A program made the position numbers and the translations under genes. The notes beneath the pieces are model-generated. The model did not search any database. It was given only the letters and a program-made list of their open reading frames with translations, and was not told the DNA's origin. Positions 1-8,861 of a DNA stretch of 64,000 nt are shown piece by piece (within the stretch, counting starts at the first letter, position 1; each line of letters starts with the position of its first letter). The stretch spans positions 62,001 to 126,000 of the forward strand of contig NW_027489017.1 in assembly GCF_050948215.1 (NCBI RefSeq), read 5' to 3'. This DNA comes from Halictus rubicundus (taxonomy: Eukaryota > Arthropoda > Insecta > Hymenoptera > Halictidae).

Positions 1-2
1 TC

Positions 3-115
3 AATTCGTCAGTGTTTTATTATGCACGAAAGGAATGGCACTCTCCGGTAGCATCGGAAGTATTTGCTACCGGAGAGGGCTATTCCTTTCGTGCATAATA
101 AAACACTGACGAATT
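3..115. repeat. Near-perfect short hairpin (51-bp arms)
   Basis: Positions 3-53 and 65-115 are reverse complements with two mismatches, separated by an 11-base loop. The outer ends are AATTCGTCAGTG and CACTGACGAATT. It could be a tiny foldback element or a snap-back duplication. No target duplication can be judged because it lies at the window edge. Confidence 0.85.
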
Positions 116-194
116 TGACTCTGGAGAGCAACTCGCGACAGTTTTACTCTCAAATGCACACACAGTCCGGTGCAGTCCGGAGTGTACGGTACGT

Positions 195-640
195 TAAAAA
201 TGTTGTCATTTGAAATAAAAAAAATGTTTTCTTCACCATTTATTTTGCAATTGTTTTAGACAAATGCAATGTTTTCGTGGCAGGAACATTCTTCAAAATT
301 TGAAGAATACGATCGAGGACCTTTTCCGAAACATCGGACAGTTTAAAATTGACGAAATTAAAGTTATTGAAATGAACGCTGCACCATGATATGCAGCCTC
401 CGACGGGTGGCGGTAGAAACTGCGGCCGGACGAGGTAACATAAGTGCAGCATTCACTTCAAATAATTTGAATTCTTAAAAAAAGAATTGCCAAGGAGACA
501 CTTTGGGCTATATCCTCCTTTTTTCAGAATCAAATCCTCAATTTTTAAGAATATTCCTGCCATGAAAACATCGCATTTGTTTGAAACAATTGCAAAATAA
601 ATGGTGAAAGAAACATTTTTTTCAAATGACAACATTTTTA
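195..640. mobile_element. MITE family A, long terminal inverted repeats
   Basis: The left end (TAAAAATGTTGTCATTTG) and right end (its reverse complement at about 620-640) belong to imperfect inverted arms of about 125 bp. A second inverted pair lies further in (about 340-395 and 440-475). There is no coding capacity, and the short open frames inside are shadows. A degenerate relative lies at 4115-5130. The superfamily is unknown and no convincing target duplication was found. Confidence 0.65.
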
Positions 641-661
641 GTACACACTCTTATGTTATCA

Positions 662-864
662 CTAGACTGCGGATGTTTATTCAATTTCCAATTTTTACAG
701 ACACATTTCCAGAAAATGAAATGAAATAAAAAACTACTTTTCATGGAAACAGCCTCTGTACAACCAAAACAAATGAAAATCATGCTAAATTCTATCGAAT
801 TTTATTTTATAGCATTTTTTAAACATTTTCATAAGCCATAAATGCATAAAGATCCGCAGTCTAG
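662..864. mobile_element. MITE family B, 203 bp, TSD TTATCA
   Basis: The termini CTAGACTGCGGAT and ATCCGCAGTCTAG are inverted repeats. TTATCA flanks both sides (656-661 and 865-870), a plausible 6-bp target duplication. The interior is AT-rich and non-coding. A fragment of the same family, sharing GACTGCGGATGTTT and the interior CAATTCTATCGAATTTT, lies near 25956-26115. Confidence 0.65.
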
Positions 865-1249
865 TTATCACTATAAGGTCCTAAAAACTTATTTTTATAG
901 GTTTGTTAGTTCTAGTCACATAATTTAATGAAAAAAGAGTGACACTTTCTTTTACTTGTCTGTAAAATCAATAAAATCTACAATATAAATTACTAAAAAC
1001 TACATAGTTCATAGATACTAAACATAGTTCATAGATTACTGAAAACTACAACATATTCAAACTTGAAAAAAATGCATATGTATATTTAATGATGCATAGG
1101 TATATTAATACAAAATATACATTTTCTGCATTTGTCGATAGGAACAAATATCCATGTGCCATAGATGCATACAGATGAAGATTATTTCATGTGTTGCAAA
1201 CATGTCTATCTTGAAAATTTCTTTTCATTTGTCAAACTGTATGTTACAG
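865..1249. other. AT-rich non-coding stretch upstream of the PHYH exon
   Basis: No gene is seen. A short imperfect tandem duplication containing ACATAGTTCATAGAT lies at about 1000-1040. The 3' end (about 1225-1249) is a T-rich tract ending in TTACAG, a good splice acceptor for the following exon. Confidence 0.6.
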
Positions 1250-1403
1250 GCAGACGCGTATGGCTGAAAATGTCCAACAGCATGGGTTTCACGAGGGAGA
1301 ATAAGTCTCTGTCGTTGCAACAACGAGCGTTTTACGAGAAGAATGGATATTTGGTGTTTCCCCGTCTTGTGCCGCAAGAGATCCTGGATAAATGTCACAA
1401 AAG
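1250..1403 (+). CDS. Phytanoyl-CoA dioxygenase (PHYH-like), first coding exon only
   Basis: From ATG 1270 the frame encodes MSNSMGFTRENKSLSL followed by QQRAFYEKNGYLVFPRLVPQ and EILDKCHK. This matches the conserved N-terminal segment of the phytanoyl-CoA dioxygenase family (Fe(II)/2-oxoglutarate enzymes that 2-hydroxylate phytanoyl-CoA, peroxisomal in animals). Within the family it aligns with the segment of the form FYEENGFLVI..LV, N-terminal to the catalytic HxD motif. An acceptor (TTACAG) lies just upstream, so a 5' UTR exon is likely. The matching frame stops at 1417-1419, and the plausible donor is AAAAG|GCAAGC, a GC-AG type site. No further PHYH exon (no HxD, no distal H or R) was found downstream. 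The exon is therefore either the start of a gene with a very long repeat-filled intron or an orphan left by rearrangement. Confidence 0.6.
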
Positions 1404-1883
1404 GCAAGCTAATGATTAATATCTGTCCAATGAGTATCGGGACTGAAGTCATAAAAAAAATTATTGAAGATATATTTACATTGGGTTGATAACACTGTCC
1501 AACAAAATTAAACTTTTTTCCAATTTTGCAATACCTGTTGGGTGATTCTTATACACTTTGTCATCCTAAAACCGAATCTGAAAGTAGAATTGCTCCATCA
1601 CGCAACGTTTTCGAAAAATTTTGGTTTTTGTAAAAATGCCCGATTTTGATACGAAACGACGTGTTACGCAAAAACTAAATACGCGAGGAAGTTCAAATTT
1701 GAGTCAAGAGATAGAGGGGACTCTCCTCTACATATTCATGTAGTCAATTATATTTTTATGGACTTCCTAATAGTTGTAAATGGTTGTTAAAGTTTGAAAA
1801 TGTGCCGACGCGGGTACTTTGTACGCTCTATTTTTGTATTTATGTGAAAAATCCTTTATCTAGCAGGAATTTACTATACAGGA

Positions 1884-2102
1884 ATGCATTCTACAGACAT
1901 TTCTGGTAAAGAAACCATTCACGAAAAGTATTTGGTTCCCTTAATGTACGAGAAGGATCAGAAAATGTTAATTGACAGCGTGTGCGCGACGCGTTCGCGC
2001 CAGACGGCCATTGCAGCCTTTTCGCGACTCGCCAGGGCTGTCGCTATGCGTAGTCGACGCTGGTACCACTCAAGTATGTCTTTGCTTACTATGCTTAATT
2101 AA
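1884..2102 (+). CDS. 72-codon ORF inside left arm of foldback element
   Basis: The ATG frame begins MHSTDISGKETIHEKYLVPL and has a basic middle (ATRSRQ, MRSRRWYH). I do not recognise the family. Its reverse-complement twin at 2780-2998 translates identically, as expected for recently homogenised arms, so conservation alone does not prove function. It could be an exon, since a possible GT donor (AAGTATGT) follows WYHS, or a chance frame. Confidence 0.3.
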   Translation: MHSTDISGKETIHEKYLVPLMYEKDQKMLIDSVCATRSRQTAIAAFSRLARAVAMRSRRWYHSSMSLLTMLN

Positions 2103-2498
2103 ATACATTTTTTTTTGTCTTTTTGGGTGCCAATCATTACAAAAGATTATAAAAATACGAGTTATATTCACATTTCATTGTGGAAATGCTTAATAAAGAA
2201 AATTGACTCCAGCAATGCGGTGACTGGAAAATTTTATTTTCAGTAATTGTTGTCTTATCTTTATAATTGTAATACCAATGGACATTCAAGATTCTTCCGA
2301 TTAAAATAAGTCCAAACACTATGTAAATGGGACTATTTTTATCGATTTTATTGATCGAAGTACATAATTAAGACATAGATCGCTCTATATTAAATCGATA
2401 AAATCTCGCGGAAGTGTATAAATCAGCCGGACTGTTTTTGTTCTATTCATGACGAAATTATTTTAAAATCAAAACAAGGAATACAATTCCAGCATTAA

Positions 2499-2663
2499 TC
2501 TTTCATCAAGATATTTCAACAATGGAAAAACGTTACAAAGGAAAAGACTTATGTGCGGATGCTTGCTGATTACTGCTGGACACTTATTATTGAAAATCGG
2601 GATACCAGGAACAAACGTCAAGCAAGGTGGAAACATTTTAAATTTGTTTACATCAGAAATAGG
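2499..2663 (+). pseudogene. Transposase-like remnant in the foldback spacer
   Basis: This open frame has no ATG at its start (stop at 2496-2498). It reads FQQWKNVTKEKTYVRMLADY and then CWTLIIENRDTRNKRQARWK. The mix of aromatic, Asp and basic residues looks like protein-coding sequence from a transposon, and MLADYCW feels familiar from insect repeats, but I cannot assign a family. It ends in TAA right at a GTAAG, so the frame could instead be an exon with a donor. It may be the only remnant of the element's own gene. Confidence 0.35.
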
Positions 2664-2779
2664 TAAGTTTTTGTATTCAATTTTCTTTATTAAGCATTTC
2701 CACAATGAAATGTGAATATAACTCGTATTTTTATAATCTTTTGTAATGATTGGCACCCAAAAAGACAAAAAAAATGTAT

Positions 2780-2998
2780 TTAATTAAGCATAGTAAGCAA
2801 AGACATACTTGAGTGGTACCAGCGTCGACTACGCATAGCGACAGCCCTGGCGAGTCGCGAAAAGGCTGCAATGGCCGTCTGGCGCGAACGCGTCGCGCAC
2901 ACGCTGTCAATTAACATTTTCTGATCCTTCTCGTACATTAAGGGAACCAAATACTTTTCGTGAATGGTTTCTTTACCAGAAATGTCTGTAGAATGCAT
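2780..2998 (-). CDS. 72-codon ORF inside right arm of foldback element
   Basis: This is the inverted twin of the ORF at 1884-2102, with an identical translation beginning MHSTDISGKETIHEKYLVPL. Function is unknown. Both copies run toward the element centre. Confidence 0.3.
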   Translation of the reverse strand: MHSTDISGKETIHEKYLVPLMYEKDQKMLIDSVCATRSRQTAIAAFSRLARAVAMRSRRWYHSSMSLLTMLN

Positions 2999-3542
2999 TT
3001 CTGTATAGTAAATTCCTGCTAGATAAAGGATTTTTCACATAAATACAAAAATAGAGCGTACAAAGTACCCGCGTCGGCACATTTTCAAACTTTAACAACC
3101 ATTTACAACTATTAGGAAGTCCATAAAAATATAATTGACTACATGAATATGTAGAGGAGAGTCCCTTCTATCTCTTGACTCAAATTTGAACTTTCTCGCG
3201 TGTTTAGTTTTTGCGTAACACGTCGTTTCGTATCAAAATCGGGCATTTTTACAAAAACCAAAATTTTTCGAAAACGTTGCGTGATGGAGCAATTCTACTT
3301 TCAGATTCGGTTTTAGGATGACAAAGTGTATAAGAATCACCCAACAGGTATCGCAAAATTTTTCTGGTGTTGGACAGTGTAATCTTCAAAATATGGCCCT
3401 GCTGTATCAATACAGAGTTACCAGCGGGTTTCCACAGCTTCCCGTTGGCAGGAAAAAATAAATCCCCATACTTATTGACCCTGTATGCCCGTATTTGAGC
3501 CCCAGATTTCAGTTATTGTGTTACAATAGTCTGCCCGTAACT

Positions 3543-3690
3543 TTCGTATCGTCGGGTCTGTCGAGCGACAGTTCTAGTAGAGATGCTACATTCTTTGTAG
3601 TGTGCCGAACGTAGAGAAGGAGAGCGATTAAGGGTTGACCCATACAAGACGGGTCTCACCGGGACCGGGAACGGGGCACGTTTTCCCTAT
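3543..3690. repeat. Dispersed repeat fragments (family R1 plus a second short repeat)
   Basis: About 3548-3630 (GTCGGGTCTGTCGAGCGACA and following) matches 57480-57590 directly and 40188-40300 inverted. The adjacent part at 3624-3690 (containing GACCCATACAAGAC) matches inverted sequence at about 6300-6370 (GTCTTGTATGGGTC). No protein is recognised. The open frame at 3702-3911 overlaps it but has no family resemblance. Confidence 0.55.
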
Positions 3691-4114
3691 GCCATACAGA
3701 CTTGAGAGGCGCTCAAGATGCTCGCAACAAAGGCCAAGTGCCGCGCACCACGGGGGTTAGCTACCAGAACCCCAGCACCGTTTACTCCCCGCATACCGCT
3801 GAGGATCCTATGGTAGAGCCGACCGGGCCCGGCCCGGGGTTTCACGAAATATTCTTGCGAAGAATACTCAGCGATCCCGGTCGCCGTGGCGAAGGGAGAA
3901 AAACATTATAAATGTTGTATTATTTTAAAAACTACTTCACCGATGATGATGACCTATCAATCGAATCTCAATGGACTTTTCGATGTTTGAAAAATTGTTG
4001 GTTTTACAGACGCGTAAAAATACGTGTCACCCTTTTTTCATTATATTATAAGACTAGAACTGTCACACCGATGAAAATGAGTTTTTGGAAGCTTATAGCG
4101 AAAACATAACTCTG

Positions 4115-5130
4115 TTTACCGAAAATGTTGTCATTTGGAGAAAATGTTTTTTCACCATTTATTTGGCAATTATTTTAAACAAGTGCTATGTTTTCGTAGC
4201 AGGTAGCTTTGTAAAAATTTGAAAAAAATTGAGGCTATAGCCCCAAGAATCCTTCGAGATTCGATTGACAGGTCAAAAAGTGAATATCATAGTTCTTTTA
4301 ATATAATAGTTACAGAGCAGTACTTCGATGATGCCTCTTTGAAATTTTGGTTTTTAATTTATGGAGCCTCCAAGGTTTCAATCAGGTAAAACCAGGTAAG
4401 GACGCGACGTTCGGCGATTCAGGTAGCCAATTGTAAGTGCACGACTGATCGACCCCTATTCTCCGACAGGTTTGGAAAAACCAATGTCCTCTGTGCTAAT
4501 GATGGTATTTACCTTTCCTGTACACTCCGACTGCACAATACCCCAATAAAATACGGACCTCTTTTCCTGTTTTCTTTCTCCTTACTACGTGAAAGTTTCA
4601 ATTTTAGGACAATCTCTGCCGACCCCCGCTTCAGAATGTTTAAAGAACATTATAAACGTTGTATTATTTTAAAAAATGAGGTTATAGCCTCAAGTGTCCC
4701 CTCTACAGACCTGTTTTTAAGTAAGTGGATACTTCAAAATTGACGAAATAAATTATTTCAAGTGAACCCGGGCCCGGGAGGCCATAGGCCTAACAGCCTC
4801 CCGGACTCTGCTTCTACCGTGCGCCAACCGTGCTGCTAGGCTATGTATCGCGGTGCAGCGTTCACTTCAAATAATTTTAATTTCGTCAATTTTGAAGTGT
4901 CCGATTTTTTAAAAACAGGTCCGTGAAGTGAATTTCTCTAACAATTCATAATTGTATTAGATCATGTGGCAGTCGCATATGTACATGGTGTAAGGACAAC
5001 AAGTACAGCTGCTCGGTTGCTGCTCGTAACCGCTCGTCTGCCGTCAAAAAGAAGGCAATGTCGCGGTGCAGTGTACACTTGAAACCATTTTAATTTCGCC
5101 ATTTTTAATGTGTCACCATTCTTGAGAAGC
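4115..5130. repeat. Degenerate family A MITE cluster
   Basis: The start at about 4120 (AAAATGTTGTCATTTGGAG) repeats the end of the 195-640 element. An inner inverted pair lies at 4709-4768 and 4860-4922 (AATTGACGAAAT versus ATTTCGTCAATT). A third related piece lies at about 5058-5125. A GAGGCTATAGCCCC / GAGGTTATAGCCTC pair sits at about 4230 and 4678. A short direct repeat (AACATTATAAA.GTTGTATTA) at about 3904 and 4648 borders the cluster. No gene was found. Confidence 0.5.
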
Positions 5131-5378
5131 CCACCGTTAGGTATGCCTATCCCCATCACAGCTGCGCCCGTAGTCCCATTGTTTTGGCTTCGACGTCACC
5201 CGCTACATAGTATGTGTGACCGCTGTAGCCAATATCTCGACTGTAGCCGAAAGTACGCGTGAAACGAGGCCTGTCCCTTGCACTCTGATCCAATCGGCCG
5301 CGCATTCGTACCTATGCTCTGTCCAACGAGACCAAGGCAGTGAAGCACCCAGCGTGCGTCCTTTGCTAATTGTCTTGT

Positions 5379-5556
5379 AAGGATAACTTCAACTCTGTCG
5401 CACTCGAGCGCCTATGTTTACGTCTACTGTCTCGTCTCATTGGACAAGATATAGATACGCCATCGCATTCCTGCCAGGGAACCTTCCATCAAACCATGTT
5501 TAGGCTATCATGGACAAGAATTTAGGAGTTTTCCGTATACATACATTTTTTCGCTA
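5379..5556. repeat. Dispersed repeat shared with 44.9 kb and 51.2 kb
   Basis: Positions 5379-5456 (AAGGATAACTTCAACTCTGT up to GGACAAGATATAGAT) recur at 51207-51285, the loop of the 51 kb palindrome. Positions 5447-5556 (ATACGCCATCGCATTCCTGC and onward) recur inverted at 44930-45033. It is probably one old element whose parts survive at different sites. Confidence 0.55.
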
Positions 5557-6964
5557 GCGACCCTTACTTCAGAATGTCTAAAGAATATCCAGCAATTTTA
5601 TGAACCTAAAATAATGAATAGTACAATAAATAGTTTTGCGGCTCCGCGAATTACAAAACGAAATTTCAAAGAGAAAGATGAAGAAACGTAGAATGCAGCC
5701 ATATTTATTCAAATTTTTTCACACTTGAACCAGTGGTAAAATTTGCAAAACAAAGATATTTCTAATATTTTTTAAGTAAGAAATGACATTCACCAAGGAA
5801 AAAATAAATTATTTGAAAACAGCAGTCTTTTGTGATAACCCGGCTCAACCCCCGCCTCCCATTTTCTCTTGGACCACAACATACTTCAATGTCATCAAAA
5901 TTCGAGACATAGATCCCAAAAAATGATCGAATTCACATGGAATGATCCCCTTCCTAATGTGGATATTTCCTTAAAAAAAAAAAGTAACAACTATTCTCGT
6001 TTTTGCAATATATGTATGTATAATTTACATACAATACAAGGATGTATGATGTTTCACCAAGAGGTAGGAAGGTTTGCTATTTCCATGGTATTGTAAAGGG
6101 GAGATACCGATAGTTTACCTAAGGAACCGTGAAGGCCCTAAAAACATTTTTTTTGTGCCATGCACAGCAGGGAACTGTCAACGCGCTCCCGAAAGGCCTT
6201 CTGGAAATGGTCAAACGCTCGAGATAATGACCCAACCGGGGCGAGCAGAAATATAGTTTGGAACACTGAAGCCCCGTCGACTCAAACCCTACACCCTGGT
6301 TTCGAATCTAGCGGCCAAACGTCCCCGGTCCCGTCCCGGTCTTGTATGGGTCGACCCTAAATCGCTGAGAGGTGAGGACTAGAACCAGCATTCCAGTTTC
6401 TCTTCAATTGTTAAATTGGTGCGTAACCCCGCACGATCTAGCATCTTAAAAATGATTAATATTGTAGTATCGCAGTTATTCATGCTAACCTTGCCAGGCG
6501 TAGATTTATAGTTTAGGGTAGTTTCAGTGCAGTTTTAGTGCTTTACCTGTGTGAGCACGTATTTTGCGGTGCTGGTCAGGCGGCGCTGCGGTCTAGTGTG
6601 CAACGGCCTTTAGGGATCGAGCGAGGGGCCTGAAAGGGTCATAAAAGTGAAAGCGTTTGGGACATTTGGCGAGAGTCGGGGGTGTTCGGGAAAGGTCGGT
6701 AGGGGCGGAAGGACTCATCGGAAAATGCGATGATGCCCGGAGTTGTAGAGTTGACGTCGAAGCGAGCGGAGCGTGTCGTAGCGAGCGGAAGTTGTAACTG
6801 TTTTACTTTATTATTTTAACGCGTGTACTATTAGTTCAAATAAATTATTTTAGTTCCCAATCGATTAAGAATTTAATCCTACAATATTAAACTCTGTGAA
6901 TCATAGAAACTAAATTAATGTCTGAAAGGATAAATCCTAAACGACGAACCCGACGCGAGTTATA
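5557..6964. other. Non-coding stretch before the Tc1 element
   Basis: No gene is recognised. The part at about 6290-6370 is the inverted repeat of 3624-3690. The part at 6400-6900 is moderately GC-rich in its middle and ends in an AT-rich tract containing AATAAA (about 6839), which looks LTR- or UTR-like. Nothing decides its identity. Confidence 0.4.
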
Positions 6965-6966
6965 TA

Positions 6967-8630
6967 CAGTGACTCCCATAAATATTCGGACACCAGGTAT
7001 AACTAACTTTATGATTTAATAATTCGTTTGTTGATAAAGCAATCGCCCTGGAAATTGTTTCTAGCAATAAAACATTTATTAAGGATGATAAACATATATA
7101 ATTTATTTGAAAAATATATATACGTTTCATAATAAAAATTATTAAACGAAATAATGGATCATTTGTGGCTCACAAAAATATTCGAACACGTATTATATTT
7201 CTCTGGCAATCACCTTCTGGGGACGCGATATTCCAAGAACGGGAAAACGTTTGTTTACAAACAGAATCTCGTGGACCATTAGATGTCCATGCCACCTCAC
7301 TACTGTCAGTAGTAAACGTGAATTCGTTCAAAATGGGTCGCAAAGGAAAGAATACGAGTTTCGATGTGTGGCAGCTTGTAATTTTTCATCGAGAAAAAGG
7401 AAAAACCTATCGCGAAATTAGTGCAATGCTTCGTATAAGTAAGAGTACTGCTGCAGATATCTGTCGACGATTTTATATTGAGAATCGCATTGATTCTATT
7501 CCGCAAACTGGAATACCAAGTCTCTTATGTACGAGGGAGAAAAGCAAAATTATTCGGAAAGTGAAAAAAAATCCGCGCTTAAGTGCTCCAAAACTAGTTA
7601 GTGAGCTATTAGGAGAAAGCTCCAAGAATGTTTCAGCCGAAACAGTTCGGAGAGTGCTGAGGCAAGCTGGTTACAATGCAAGAGTAGCTAGAAAGAAACC
7701 ATTTATCAACGAAAAGAATAGGAATAAACGAAAAACCTTTGCAAGAGCTAATTTCTAAGGATGAGACATGGTGGAAGGATGTCATATTTGCTGATGAAAG
7801 CAAATTCAATCTGTACAATTCCGACGGAAGAACTATGGTGTGGCGGAAAGCGAATAAAGAGTTTAATTTTGAAAATACAAGAGGTACAGTGAAACACGGC
7901 GGAGGCAGCGTAATGGTCTGGGGTTGCATTTCGTCATATGGAGTCGGTAACCTAGTTTTTATTGACGGTATCATGGACAAAAATCATTATTTAAATATAC
8001 TCAAAAATAATTTAATTCAAAGTGCTGAAAAAATGGGGCTTAATAATACTTTTAAGTTTTACCAAGACAACGACCCCAAGCACAAGTCACGTATTGTGCA
8101 AGAATTTTTATTATACCGCTGCCCCAAAATTCTTCATTCGCCGCCCCAATCACCGGACCTTAATCCTATCGAGAATTTATGGGATGAATTGGATAGAAAA
8201 ATTCGAAAAACCCCAATTCCATCGATAGATAAATTAAAACAAAGACTTGCAACTGAGTGGTCGAATATAACTGTTGAATATTTAAAAAAAATTACAAACA
8301 GTATGCCAAACAGATTAAGACATGTTCTTAAACAAAATGGTTATGCCACGAGGTATTAAACAAATTTTGTAATGCTAAATTACATTATCTAAATTGAAAA
8401 ATTAATATTGTCCGAATATTTTTGTGAGCCAAAAATGGTACATCATTTCTCTTACTAATTTTTATTATGGAATTTATGTATATTTTTCAAATAAATTATC
8501 TATGTTTATCAACATTAATAAATCTTTTATTGCTAGAAACCATTCCCGGGACGATTGCTTTATTAACAAAGGAATTATCAAGTCGTAAAGTTAGTTATAG
8601 CTAGTGTCCGAATATTTTTGGGAGTCACTG
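6967..8630 (+). mobile_element. Tc1-like transposon, near complete, IR/DR type
   Basis: The element starts CAGTGACTCCCATAAATATT and ends with the inverted copy, flanked by TA at 6965-6966 and 8631-8632, the classic Tc1/mariner target. The terminal inverted repeats are about 220 bp (6967-7190 and 8409-8630). Each contains the terminal motif twice, outermost and again at the inner end (AATATTCGAACAC at 7176-7188 and its counterpart at 8410-8420). That is the IR/DR layout of Tc3 and Sleeping Beauty. Length is 1664 bp, normal for the family. Good end matches suggest recent mobility. Confidence 0.92.
7333..8359 (+). pseudogene. Tc1-family DD34E transposase, single frameshift
   Basis: The frame starts at ATG 7333 (MGRKGKNTSFDVWQLVIFHR). 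It has two N-terminal helix-turn-helix regions (about residues 5-110, including REISAMLRISKSTAADICRR) and then the DDE nuclease domain. Catalytic residues are visible: D in FADESKFN, D in YQDNDPKHKS, and E in SPDLNPIENLWDELD. There are 34 residues between the second D and the E, so DD34E. The reading frame shifts by one base at about 7740-7748, where the first frame runs into a stop at 7756-7758 while the second frame continues to 8359. Corrected length would be about 342 residues, the family norm. The protein cuts and pastes the element at TA sites. This copy is inactive unless the shift is a sequencing error. Confidence 0.9.
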
Positions 8631-8861
8631 TATTTTATTCTATTGGAGCAACAAGCGCCACATCCTATATCACCCTGTTAGAGATTCTCCTCATCTTTAT
8701 CTAACTATTTATTTATTTATTAACTTCTTCCCGTACTTTAACGAGTCTGACTCGTGATGAAGATTTTGGCTCAAACGTAAACATCATGAGTAGGACTCGT
8801 GGACTGAAAAACGGGCCAAACGTAAACATCACGAGTCTGACTCGCGGAATGACTTACAAAT

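Larger units (their letters stand above)
1488..3384. mobile_element. Foldback element with ~710-bp terminal inverted repeats
   Basis: Positions 1488-2206 and 2677-3384 are reverse complements at high identity. The outer ends are GATAACACTGTCCAACA (left) and GATTACACTGTCCAACA (right, read inward). The spacer of about 470 bp differs and carries a coding remnant. Each arm carries the same 72-codon ATG frame pointing inward. The termini contain CACTG but I could not define a target duplication, so the superfamily is open. It lies less than 100 bp after the PHYH exon. Confidence 0.75.
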
